Of a DNA stretch of 64,000 nucleotides, positions 43,599-55,232 are shown one piece after another; position 1 is the first letter of the stretch; the number at the start of each line of letters is the position of its first letter. The notes under the pieces were generated by a model. It did not search any database. It had not been told where the DNA came from and saw nothing but the letters and a program-made list of their open reading frames with translations. Source of the stretch: Manduca sexta (Eukaryota > Arthropoda > Insecta > Lepidoptera > Sphingidae); NCBI RefSeq assembly GCF_014839805.1, contig NC_051131.1, forward strand, positions 6,250,913-6,314,912, in the 5' to 3' direction. The position numbers and the translations under genes are program-made.

Positions 43599-44246
43599 TG
43601 TCATTGTATATAATTTTATTTCACTAGTAGAAAGCAACATTACTCCTGAGTGTTATAAGCTACTAATGTTTTAGGAAAATATCTATTCCGGAAAAAAAAT
43701 TCACGCAGGCGAAAGCTAGTGAATTACACATAAACTTTCCTCTTGAATCACTCCGTTCGTTAGCGAAAACCATATGAAAATTCTTTCGGGAGTTATTAAG
43801 TTAATTGAATTCAAACAGACGGCCAGAGGCGAAGGGGGACTGTGTTTGATATGTAAAGAATACTTCATCGATGTAAAAAAGTTTCCGATGTAATAATCCG
43901 GGACGTGGTTCGTCCGAGTGCTATTTATCCAAATCCAAAGAATAAACAATAAACATCCACATTGAAATATTCGTAACATCTTAAATAGGATCCTACTAAC
44001 TAAGGAAAATTAGTACGTAAGTGATAAAATGTACGGTAAGAGCAACTCAAAAGATGTGTAATGTACGGGAGAGCCCATCGTGAGAGCTTGAGTAGTCAAT
44101 TCCTATGCATTTCCTAACAAAAGGTCCATTTCAGCTGGCAATATAGGCTGAAAGTCTTTCTAGCCCCTAGATCATGGACTTGTTTTGAGTCCTAGACATG
44201 CTTAAGATTCTAGTAAAGTAGGTAATCTAAGAATACGACTGTTGGG
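43599..44246. other. Spacer of the inverted duplication
   Basis: 648 bp between the arms. It has a Helitron-like end (43640-43718) and an 87-codon minus frame (43716-43979) with no recognisable motif. Confidence 0.5.
43640..43718 (+). mobile_element. Helitron-type 3' end in inverted-duplication spacer
   Basis: CACGCAGGCGAAAG then CTAG followed by T, preceded by TATTCCGGAAAAAA. It resembles the CTAGT ends at 23716 and 28143 but with a weaker hairpin. Confidence 0.35.
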
Positions 44247-44802
44247 GGACATTCTGTTTTACACTGGACAGTTTATACATAAGTTGTTCAAATATGCGCG
44301 TATTAGGAACATAAACTGTTAAGTTAAGAATTAATACATACCATAATATGCTACTTTAAGATCAACGTTACGTAACAGTATATCAAAAGATATACGAGCT
44401 GACATAATGATCTGTTTTCCGTGTTTTAGTGTTTCAGTAGCCTATGTAAACAGTGTGGCAAGATGTAAATAGTCAGTAATTTTCTTAGTATCTGTTGTTC
44501 TAAAGCTAAGACGAAATATTTTGATATTACTGGATGCATTCAATCATATACACGATGTAGCGGCGATAACATACTTGGGATTAGAATGAACTATCGAGAT
44601 GGATGTTCACAGATTCAAATGCTAAACAGCACGTGCCTTTGTTTTTTCTGGAGTTATGTGGGTATTTGTGAATTATCTCTTGCTTTACCAATTAACGAGA
44701 ACTTGACGAAACCTGCATAACTTAGAAGTTCTCTATAAGAATTTTGCGGGTATGTGAAGTCTCTCAATCCGTACTACGCTAGCGTAGTGGACAAAGGCCT
44801 AA
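44247..44802. repeat. Right arm of large inverted duplication
   Basis: Reverse-complement partner of 43033-43598. Its plus-strand SINE starts at about 44562 (AGCGGCGATAACATACTTGG) and runs on past the arm to about 44878, with the GTAGAAGAGGCCCATACCC tail block and TATAATACAGAGCTGAT. The SINE is therefore longer here than in the left arm. Confidence 0.8.
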
Positions 44803-44878
44803 TTCACCTCAGTAGTAGAAGAGGCCCATACCCAAAAGTGGGGCAGTATTATATAATACAGAGCTGATTTTATTATAA
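44562..44878 (+). mobile_element. tRNA-derived SINE, diverged full copy
   Basis: Head-to-tail match to 31109-31441 with many substitutions: CACAGATTCAAATGC at the B box, CGAGAACTTGACGAAACC, GTATGTGAAGTCTCTCAATC and AGTAGTAGAAGAGGCCC. Older than the copies at 31109 and 59893. Confidence 0.78.
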
Positions 44879-44879
44879 A

Positions 44880-47431
44880 ACACGATGTACCGTAGAGATA
44901 TTCAGAGAATAGAAAGGCTACTCGCATGTTTATAAAGAGCCAATTATTCATATTGCGGGCAACATAAGGTTAAACCTCCCTTTTAGCAAGATTGAATATG
45001 TTCGTTTTAGAAAATAACGTTGTTTGTGTTGGAATAGGTAAGTCTGATATTTTTTTAATACACATACAATATGTATATTAAGTATTATCTATATTTTAAA
45101 CCTATTCTAGTATAACAAGTGTGTTAGTGGGTGTGTGCTGGTCTCTAAGGAAATATCTCTTATTATATTATCTAACATCGTTTACTCGATGGAGAGCAAG
45201 TCCTGAGAGGCGGCTGCGTAGTCATCCATAATTATATTTTTCTTAAAAGAGCCAGCGCAGGAAACCATTACGTATTCCAGAAAGAAAATTTTCCTGCAAC
45301 GCCATAGCAACGGGATTTCTAATGCTTTTAATTAAATAATTTGACTGATTCATATTTTTAATTTAAAAGTACATAACTCGTCCTTTCCTGCGTCTGTTTA
45401 TGGTAAACATAGTTTTAATCAACCTTTCATAATCGGTCAGAGATTGTTATTACGTTATTCTCTTTGTTGCATAGCTTGGTTACTAACAAACGGATGGTAT
45501 TTCAACCATATAGACAACTTTTTAATTTTAAACGGTATAGAGATAGACCCCACGGGGTATTTAGAGCGTATGTACTATGTTCGTTGTTGTCCGAATATGT
45601 GATCATACGAATTGTCCTTTTCAAATTTTACGGTTATAAGCACGTTACTACCGTTCAAACGACCTTTTGTATTTTTGGGTATTGGATACTTGTACGTTCG
45701 CACTTATTTTGAAATAACTAAAGAAGGTTCATCATAAAGTTACATGATCAAATTGTTTGTTTGCTGCCCTATTAAATAGGATGTGATAAGTGATAGGACC
45801 CTTTTTTTTATTTTATCCGTGGTGCTTTATAACTAGCTTATCTAGTTGTAAACGTTCCTATTCTTGAGGTTAAAACGCCTCCTTAGATCATAATTTTGTC
45901 ACGCGCATTGCTATGGAGGGAAGTGGACAATTAATATTTTCAACTCCTCCCTATCTTTCTATTTGATTAATTTCGTTGCGGGATAATAAATGACATATTA
46001 GTTTTCCCTGAGACTCGCCGAGATTCACTGCGCGGTGTCATAAAATGCGTGCCACTGCTGATCCTGGCTTACAGGAGTTGTAGTGGTGAGTCTGAGGGCG
46101 GGAAAGTCTCTGCCCTATTAAATAAAAAATGCCTACAGTATTATTATATAATTATCTAAAAAAATCTGTAATATTTTTACAGATTAATTGCTTTCGAAAT
46201 ATTCAATGATTCTATTTGTAAATAAATATAAATTTAGTAATGGATTGTGTATTTATCATGTTATCGATACGACCGTTAAACTCCAGTTTGCTATCCATTA
46301 TAATTCCAAGATCAAGTGAGATTCAAGAAGTTTTTTCACAAGTTGTGACTGAGCACTTTAAGGTTTAAGAGAAGCTGATTGTTTACAAAGTGTTTTAATG
46401 GACTTAAAACGATAATGAATTTTAACTAGTTTTAGTATTGACTCAATAAATCGAACGTAATGGCGATCATTTAAATTACTTACTTTATTTTTTAAAATTT
46501 AGGACGTCATGTCAGTTCTTTGTATGTTTGTACATAATGGTACAGCAAAACAATGCTCTGCCTGTGCCATATTTTCGCAACAGCTATTACAGAATGACAT
46601 ACCTCAATGTTGAGTAGAATCAACTTTGCTATTTCGTTTCCTACAATAATTATTAATTGTCGGAGCTCCAACGAGTCTCTCTCTATTTCTAGTCATCATA
46701 TCCCTAGCTAAAGTTTCGACAATTCAAAAATAGGCCGTGTGCAGAGATAACGGCCTTGCTTATTGCTTGTAGTGCATATAAAATTTGGAGCTCGCACTGC
46801 TACGACTCCCGGCGTCATACCGTGCCGTCCGCTAAAGAGCTTAGCAACGACATTGACAAATGTTCTCTATGTTTTGGATCCTACGTTTAGAGCCTGAAGG
46901 GAAGGGAAGCCTGTCGGGACCTTAGCTTTCGACTAAAAAAGCCGTCTCATTTATTAAACAGTACAAAGCTAATTTAACCACGCTTTTACATTTTTACAAT
47001 AGAGGGGAATGAGATCCGTGATGTTATTTTGTGTTTCTGGATTAATTATACTTGCTTTGATATTATTAGAAAAGAGAAAAAGACGCGTATCTAAATTTTA
47101 AAACGAAACTTGTAAATATACAGGAAAACCTTAGAAATTCATAATTCTAGTATAAGTAGTAGAATAACGTACCATACATTTACTTAATAATTTTTTTGAC
47201 TAACTGACAGACATCGTACAATATAAACCAGCGACTCTAGATGTGGGGATATTTTTGTACGAATTCCATAAATAACGGAGATCAGCACTAAGAAGGGATT
47301 TGTGAAATTCATCTTCTAAGAGGCTTATGATGTCGATGGAAATACGTATCGAGTACACAGCTAGTACATAAAGGCAAAAAATTAAACAATTTATAAGAAA
47401 TTCAAACAACGTATTGGTTCTTTTTTATAAT
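44880..47431. other. AT-rich stretch, no gene recognised
   Basis: An 82-codon plus frame at 45464-45712 has no recognisable motif. 46010-46110 and 46780-46930 are GC-richer and may be repeat fragments. Confidence 0.4.
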
Positions 47432-47835
47432 ATTTTTAGAGTTCCGTGTTTTAAAAGGAACCCACATAAGATCATTATGATGTGTGTCTGCCCGTCTGCC
47501 AGTCTGTTAAGACTTTTTATCCCCTGTGCGCGTAGAGGTTGTCGAAATTTATATAATATACTCGGGTCTACGGTCTCTTTGAGCTGTGAAACAATTATAC
47601 TTGTAAGACAACGCTGTGAAAAAATATCAATGTTTATATCACATATTTTGTGGTTTTACAAGGAAATTAAAACTTATAGTGTATGTCCCGTTGACCTAGA
47701 ACCATGAAATTTGATATGAAGCAACATCTTACAGCACATGAACATGAAAAAATCTGGAATCCTAAAATATGTATTTTAATAGCAAATAAAAACAGAACCC
47801 TCAGAGCGCGAGTCCAACTCGCACTTATCCGGTTT
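47432..47835 (+). repeat. Widespread lepidopteran repeat, nearly complete
   Basis: Runs from GAGTTCCGTGTTTTAAAAGG through TCTGCCCGTCTGCCAGTCTG, TACTCGGGTCTACGGTCTC and ATGAAATTTGATATGAAGCA to CGCGAGTCCAACTCGCACTT with CCGG. I recognise the start and the GAGTCCAACTCGCACTT end as abundant in moth genomes; class is not assigned. Open frames here (47414-47707, 47704-48051) are by-products of the repeat. Confidence 0.7.
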
Positions 47836-50800
47836 TTTTTTCTATTGTTAAATTATTCTACCTATATAGAAAACTTTGAACTTTATTCTGCTTTAGATAC
47901 AGGTATTGTTTATTTTTTGCACACACCTACAGCATTATCTATCAATGCAAATTTATGCAGTTTAAAATGCCCTATCAGTACTGGTGTTGGCAGACGTGGA
48001 TCGTTCTTAAAGTTATTACGATATACAAATATTCATACTTCGTCTGATTGATATATTGATCTAACTTCGTTTGTTTCGATGCAGGCAATGTAAATTCTAG
48101 TTATTTTATCAGTGAATATTTTACGTAATTATTGATATAGTTTAAACTATGAATCATTGGTCTAGTCATTCGATTCTGTTAAACTTTCTTAAGTACCTGG
48201 AGGTTGTACTACGTTTTGTTAAATTATTCTGTGCCTTTACATTATAACTTCAAATTACTTGTTAACTTTTATAAATGTTTGAAAGAGATAAACATAAATC
48301 ACAATTATTGTATGAGTGCTCTAGTAACCTGTGTAAGTATTATTACTTAGGAGGAGGTGCCTAAGTAAATAATTGTACATCAGCGAATCATACGTGTTTC
48401 CAAAACTTTATCTTCAAGAGGGAGCGTTCTCTATGTCTTTTGTCTTTCTTTGTTTCCTTTGTTTGTCTTGAGCCGAGCTTTAAAACGTTTTATGGACCCT
48501 TAAAGGTCCTTTTATTACTTTTCGCTCCGATATTTCTTAGTATAACGAATAAAATATCACGAGCTCCAAAAATCGCTGTCTATAATCTAAATAAAATCAT
48601 CTAGAAAAAATTGAAAGTACATTTGTGGAGAAACGAAGGGTTATGTTTATTTTCTATGATGAATTAAACGACTCACGCTCGTATAGCTTAGAAAAGAAGC
48701 TAGGAACTAAGTTAAGTACAACATGTTTATCCAATAATTATATTACATCTTTGACCATAATTTTGATTTCTAATCTTTAGTTTTTAAACTTTTTGCATAG
48801 AAGTATCCTTTGAAAGTTAAATAATAGCTCCTTTTAGTTTAGTTTTCAATACAAAGAAGACTTTCAAGGATAGTTGGACTTTATTAAGCTGATTGTGAAA
48901 CAGCGTATAGAAATTTGCAGTTAAAAATATTATAGTGTAAGAGTTCTAAAACCTTACTTAGATAATATTATAAATGCAAAAGTTTGTGAAAATGTTGGGA
49001 CGTTTGTTAGAAGTAAAAATGAAATTCGGCACATGGGTAGAATATGCCCTGGATTTAACACATTGGCTACTTTTTGTCCCGGTAATTTACTCCCATGGAA
49101 AAAAATATAATTATTTCATCTAATTTTTAAATAGGTTTGCGGTAAGGACTTTTCACGCGTTCGAAGCCGCCAACGGTTTCTCGTCTTTAATAAGTTTCCA
49201 ATTATATAGTGATAATAAGAATTATTCAATTTTGATTATAAAAATGATGTAACATATAATTGTACTTGCCATTTCGTGGTTTGCATAACATACATTTATG
49301 ATTAGGGTTTTAAATGGACACCCAGATTGGATGACGAATGTCTCGATATCTGTCTAGACAGAGGCCCTATATGCAGTCTTCTTAAACAGTTTTAAGATAC
49401 AACAGTCACTAATCGAGTAGTTGAAGTTAGATTACAACGGAATCATCTGATCTTAGATTTTATATGTACTGTGCAATAGCTAATCAGACGAAGTGCTACA
49501 ATTGACTCACAGAATACCTACGTCATGTTTCTGTTACGTAACGATAGATCAAAGAGATTGCATGAACCTCTACAAATCCTTAAATCCTCATACCTTTCCT
49601 TATAGGTCGGCAACGACCCTTTTGGCTTTAGATGATATTAGGCGTTAAGGATTAGGTACAGCGACAGCATGAGGTGCCTAACTAGGTGGATTTTTGTTTT
49701 CTGATTTAAATAAGACACTAGGAAAATTGTATGACGTTGGAGAAGAAGCCGTCTCGCTGAATTAAAGTTTTAAATTCCCTCGAATATAGCCGTCATTTTT
49801 TATGACAGCTATATTCGAGCCGTCATAAAAAATAACATGTATCTGCAATGCCCACATGGGAATGGATTATAGAACGAAAATTAGTCTGAAAGTTTAGAGA
49901 TTTAAACTACGTTGGAATTTTGTATTGCAAACTTTCCGAGCAACAATTTAATTAATATCCAGCCCAATGGGTATATAATGTGGATCGTGGCTTGTGTTAC
50001 TGTTTCAACATTGTATAATTCGTGTTATAAGGTCCAATATATATTTCGTGTATAATATGTCCAATATAATGCCGAGTTGTGAATGTCACGTAATAAACCA
50101 AGTGACCGGATGAAATTTACTAGAAAGTAAATTGTATATTGTAACAATACTGGAGTTTAACATTGTTGTAGTTGATACATTTCATTGGACATTAAGGGAT
50201 CTGATCTTTTATGAATATTATTTGCAATGATTGTTTGTGGAGAGATTTGTTATGAAGACAACTGTTCTCTTACGAATATCATTTATTACTATTCGATTGA
50301 TTATAAATGTTTTATGTTTATATACCATAGATCTTACCTTTATAATATGTATTATGTTCTTGTACAACTCACATATAGGATACCTTTAGCTATTGTACCG
50401 TTATCAATACGAATGATACTTATGATGTTATACTTTATGAAATGTTAATTATTATCATTATTGTATGTTTTACTGACCCCATACCTCGCGTCAAACCTCT
50501 TACAAATTATTCACGGTAATTATAAAAATTGTAACTTGGTCTTTCAACATAAAAAAATAAGACTTATTAAATGTAAGGCGACTAAGGAAATTTTAGATAT
50601 GAATTTATTTTTTAAAATGGCTTCGATTGTTAGTAAGGTCTTAGGCTACAATTGATCCCGGAAAATGGAAGTATTCTCGCGGAATAGAGTTCAATCCCTC
50701 CGTAGAGTGCGCAGTCACGCACAAGCGACGTCTGTTCAATTTGTGCCTTTTAAAAACATCTTACCTGGACTTCTACGGGCCGAGTCAACTATAAATCCTA

Positions 50801-52680
50801 GTGTATAATAAATCCCAAACGAACTAAAGTCCGCACAGCCTTCCGAGGCTCCATCATTAAAGTCCTCGAGTAACCCGAAACTCTGAAACCATTAAGTAAA
50901 TTACTGATATTAATTAAACGGGATCGATAAGCGTTCCAATTAAATTTAAGAAACATTAAGAAAATATCGACAGTTTTAATAGTGATTTAGGTCTGTACCA
51001 TATTGTTAATACCTACGTCACGTCAGAAAATTCTGGCGAACCAGGGATGACTTTAATCATAAGTACAAATCGTTACGTTTGAAAAACTGGCAAAGGGCTG
51101 TTGATTATGTTTGAATTATTAAAAAAATAATAAGTCTTTTCTCGTGATATTGAAGAGGTAAAACTTATGAAAATAAATATATTAAAAAAAATCATTTATT
51201 GTTTGTTCGAGACTCTGCGGAATTTGAGTTTCGATAAAATTCTAAAAGTCTGAGCAGCTTGTGCTGGAAACTTCTTACAATATTTGCACAGCTATGTTAA
51301 TCATCAGCTTTAACTTTGATATTTTCAGAATATACTGTAATGAGCGTGGCTGAACAGTTTGTTTGAATTAAGTGTAATAGATGTCAAAAAAAGTATTATA
51401 TATTTTACTTGTATACGGAAAAATGAAATTATAAAACCTTTTTAACAAAAATTAAACTGCCTTCAAAAACCACCAACAACCAAAAAATATTTTAACATAA
51501 CAAGTATAATATATTGGTGACTAATTTTGGAATCGGTGACGACTTACAATTTAACTTTCTATATTATTTACATATATATTTTTTCATGTATTTATCTAGC
51601 TTAGCTAGCAAATCAATTAGCCGACTTCAAAAAGTGAGGCGTTGTGAATTAGACGTGTATTTTTTTTTGTTTGTTGCGTCATAACTCTATAATTTATTAG
51701 CGATTTGAAAATTTCCCTTTTTATTTGAAAGAATATACTTACATCCAAATTCGGATAGTTACAGAATTCTCAAGTAAAAGGTTAGAATATATTCACACTC
51801 CACAACTTCAATGCAGGCGTTTCTGTTTTATTTTTGTAACAAAAACCTATTTTCTTTCTACCTTGATAAAAAATATTATTCTCCTAATTTAAAATCAGTT
51901 CGAGTGTAGTTTTTTATATAAAAAAAAACTGCATTTGTATTTAAACTCGGATTTTTCTGATTCAATTGCCCTATTAATTTTAGTTTTCCGTAGAATTATA
52001 TTTTTCCTTTCATGTTAAATGTATTAAAGATCTATATAATAATAAATTTGCAGTATTTACCAACAGATAATAAAACGTTGGGTAATGGGCTCGATAGACG
52101 AATGAAGAAGGTCAATAGATCATTCATTTAGCATAGGGTTAGGTTACTTGCTATTGGTATTATGCTGTGCCTCCGCAAATAAGCAACGTAATTACAACCA
52201 GCAAGAGATGTCGGAGCTTATAAAACGTGTTTCGAGGAAAAAAAAAATAACTAGAAGCTCGAAAATATTAGTACCAAAATATATTTTAAATCCAAGACCT
52301 ATTGAACAGTAGTGAGGATTTCTTTGTATTGTTGTTCAATAGAAGTCGAGCTTCATTATTATGAAAGAAAAATCACGATTCTTTATACAACGATCCTATA
52401 GCAGTAGCACCCAATTGTCTTCAAACCAACCTCACTTGTAACTACAAACTAGTTGCGGGTTAGTTAATTAATGAAACTCACATTTCTTTGCAAAATGCGT
52501 CTGTGGTCTGGGAATGATTGTCAAAAATAATAATACAAAATAATCATTATACCGTAAACATAATCAAAGGATTCCACTTTTTGTATTTCTTTTTGACCTA
52601 TCGTGTTGCGCTGTGTCCGATCCTCTGCCACGTGGGCGTGTTTAGTTTTATTACATCTTAATAATATTATATTCAAGGAT
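47836..52680. other. AT-rich stretch, no gene recognised
   Basis: About 4.8 kb. It includes a decayed repeat at 48980-49160, a repeat phrase at 49590-49660 (CTTATAGGTCGGCAACGACC) and a hairpin at 49779-49819. Frames at 50227-50655 are AT-rich and unconvincing. Confidence 0.45.
49779..49819. repeat. 18-bp stem hairpin
   Basis: CTCGAATATAGCCGTCAT (49779-49796) and ATGACAGCTATATTCGAG (49802-49819) pair at 17 of 18 positions with a 5-base T-rich loop. AGCCGTCAT is repeated directly after the right arm. Confidence 0.75.
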
Positions 52681-52847
52681 ATCATTATCAGTTAGGAATT
52701 TTCGAGGGTGTGTGAAGTCTTCCAACCCGCACTAGGCCAGCGTGGTGGACTAAGGCCTATTCCTTCTCAGTAGAAAAGGAGGCCCGTGCCCAACAGTGGG
52801 ACAATATATAATACAGGGCTGATATTATTATTATTATCATTGTCAGT
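52681..52847 (+). mobile_element. tRNA-derived SINE, 5' truncated, with target duplication
   Basis: Starts at TAGGAATTTTCGAGGGTGTG, keeps the GCACTAGGCCAGCGTGGTGG and GAGGCCCGTGCCCAACAGTG blocks and an ATT tail. ATCATTATCAGT (52681-52692) and ATCATTGTCAGT (52836-52847) are an 11-of-12 target-site duplication, so the truncation occurred at insertion. Confidence 0.88.
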
Positions 52848-54865
52848 AAAATAAGGTGTGCCGCTTCAATAATCCGTTTCGTTACTCATATAATATTATA
52901 TTGTGAAAATTCTTATGAAGTCCCTTAAAACCTTTATTGCCTTTTAGAAGGTCTAGTCAAGGTGGTACTTACTGTAATAAAAAATATTTTTCATATTCAG
53001 TGTCCTAGTTATATTGGTGATGATGTTGAAAAGTTTTAATGTGATTCATCATCATACACTTTTGTACTATTTTAAATGATATATGTCTCTGATGGCAGAA
53101 GCGGTACTCGTTTGGCAGTAAATCCCGCATCGTCGATAAGTATAATAGCGCCATTAATATAGTTGCGTGTCTTACGGTATGGGAGATTGAGGGGACCCAA
53201 ATATAAAATAAATATTTTTGTAATTTATCCCACATATACGACATAAGTACGTCATACTGCAAGGCAATTATTATAATGTTATTAAATTGTATAAATATGT
53301 AGCAAAGACGACCGACATTCAATTTCTACGTAATATTAACTTATAAGATTTCAGTTCTTTGCATTTATAAACCTGGAGGCGTTTGAATATTTAACTTGCA
53401 TTTATTGAACTACAAATAGCATCATTTGTGAAAGCTCCGTTTTCTAGGAAAAACCATCAGTATAATTTTATTGATTTTCAAGTTATCATAGCTGTCTAGC
53501 AGTTCTTTTTCTATATGGCGCACGTATGAATTTCTAAGTCAATTGCGGCTCCGAACCATCTCCGAACGTTGGATTTAACAATAGTTCATATACGTTGGGA
53601 ACAAAATACAGTTTCTAAGAATGACCTTCGGGCTTTGAAAAGCTAGATGTCGATGGCCAAGTCAACTAGTTAGGTTTTATCTTAAAAACTCATTATATCT
53701 ACCGCTATCAATTAAAATTTTGTTGTCTTAAGCGCGCGCCTTATAATATATACTAAAACTATAAACTATCTACCACGATGAAAAGCTAATTTGTTCCTAC
53801 TTGAACTTGTTCCTGACTTGTGCTTGTTCCTGTTATTAACGTGTCTTAGAAAAGAGTGATACCAAGAAAGTTCCCCGACGAATTAAACGTGCAAATGTAC
53901 TGCGCATGATGTACGAATTACAATTGCTTAGTAATTTGTTAATAAATTTAATTGGTGCCTGTTGACTCCCAATATTTTCAATTTCACCTATAATGTGTGT
54001 GTGTGGTTCCTGCACCAAAAAAAACGTGTCTTATCATAGTAAATATTGTTTTCTTTTTGTTTACTATTGTTTTATGTAATTAATACTCTAACATTATTTA
54101 AATCTATGAATGCGTAATCACGTTGTCATTATGCAACATCAATTAAATGTAGGTAAAGTTTTCGATTCACTAAACGAGCTAGCATTGATAACCTCGTGCG
54201 TGTAACCAAATACTATCCCTAGGGCAACAGCAATTTTAATCAGCTTAAGTAATTGGAGCTTACGTGAATTCTATTTTTTCTCATTCATTTTACTTGACTA
54301 AGTAGTCCGTATTGTGGACCGCATAATCTTTCGTCGAAATCAAAGTTCCACAAAAATGACTTTGCCCATCTGTGCCAAAATTTAATCCAAATTCACACAC
54401 TTAAACGTAATGTGCTATCAAGTACCCAAACATCTTTACAAACTTTCACATTAATTAGCAGGAGAAAATTTCTTGCAAATCCAAACCCTGTTTTCTTTCT
54501 TAAATACATAACGCCGGTAACAGTGCGTGACTTGCTGATTCAGTTTTAACAATGAATCAACGAGATAAGTTAGCTATCAGGTTCCCCTGGATGTCGCGTT
54601 TAACAAATGTTTCCTCTGAGATACTCGTAGCTTTCAGTGTTTTATTGCTCTTTCTTTTTCTCAGTAATTCATTCGGAGGATTCATTTTAGAGATGAATAG
54701 ACATCTGGGTATTTGAATTATTCTTCTTTAGGTAACTAATTTAGGGACATCATTTTTAAATTATAAACTTTTAACTCAAGGTTTGGTACTTGGCCGTTGT
54801 GTAATAAGTACTAGTGTATTGAATTTAGACTCTAATGTCGGGATCAACCTGTGTATATCCGATTC
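52848..54865. other. AT-rich stretch, no gene recognised
   Basis: A 105-codon minus frame (53005-53322) shows no recognisable motif. Nothing else supported. Confidence 0.4.
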
Positions 54866-54960
54866 CAAACGGCCGGCATAATTGTGTCGAATGACGAGAG
54901 GTAGTCATCACTCGTCAGTCGACATTCTATTGGACCCCATTCCATACTTCCTGTTGGCTT
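54866..54960 (+). repeat. Dispersed repeat family 1, copy 4
   Basis: GCCGGCATAATTGTGTCGAA, GTCGACATTCTATTGGACCC and CATTCC match 24630-24700 in the same order. Confidence 0.58.
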
Positions 54961-54996
54961 ACAATCATGAAATCGGGCGAACAGCAATGTTTTACA

Positions 54997-55232
54997 ATAT
55001 TATATGTAAAGGAAAAAATCTGATAACCGTAAATATGTACTTAAGTACTTTAATAACAATAAAAGCAAATTTATTATATACTTATTAGTAGCGGTTGGCG
55101 TAATCACCGTGTATGGATCGAATGCCAAAGTTATGATATTATCAAGGTTGAACTTAAATACGTAGATACCTATCCTATAATTTTTTGTACGGAACCCTCG
55201 GTGAACGAGTCCAACTCGCACTTGTCCGGTTA
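54997..55232 (+). repeat. Widespread lepidopteran repeat, 3' part
   Basis: Ends GTACGGAACCCTCGGTGAAC and GAGTCCAACTCGCACTTGTC with CGG, the same terminus as the copy at 47432-47835. The 5' limit is uncertain. Confidence 0.6.

Noticed and set aside
47414..48051. Two frames of 97 and 115 codons
   Set aside because: They lie mostly in a dispersed repeat and its flank, and show no protein motif.
53005..53322. 105-codon minus frame
   Set aside because: Low-complexity, AT-rich reading with no recognisable family or exon borders.
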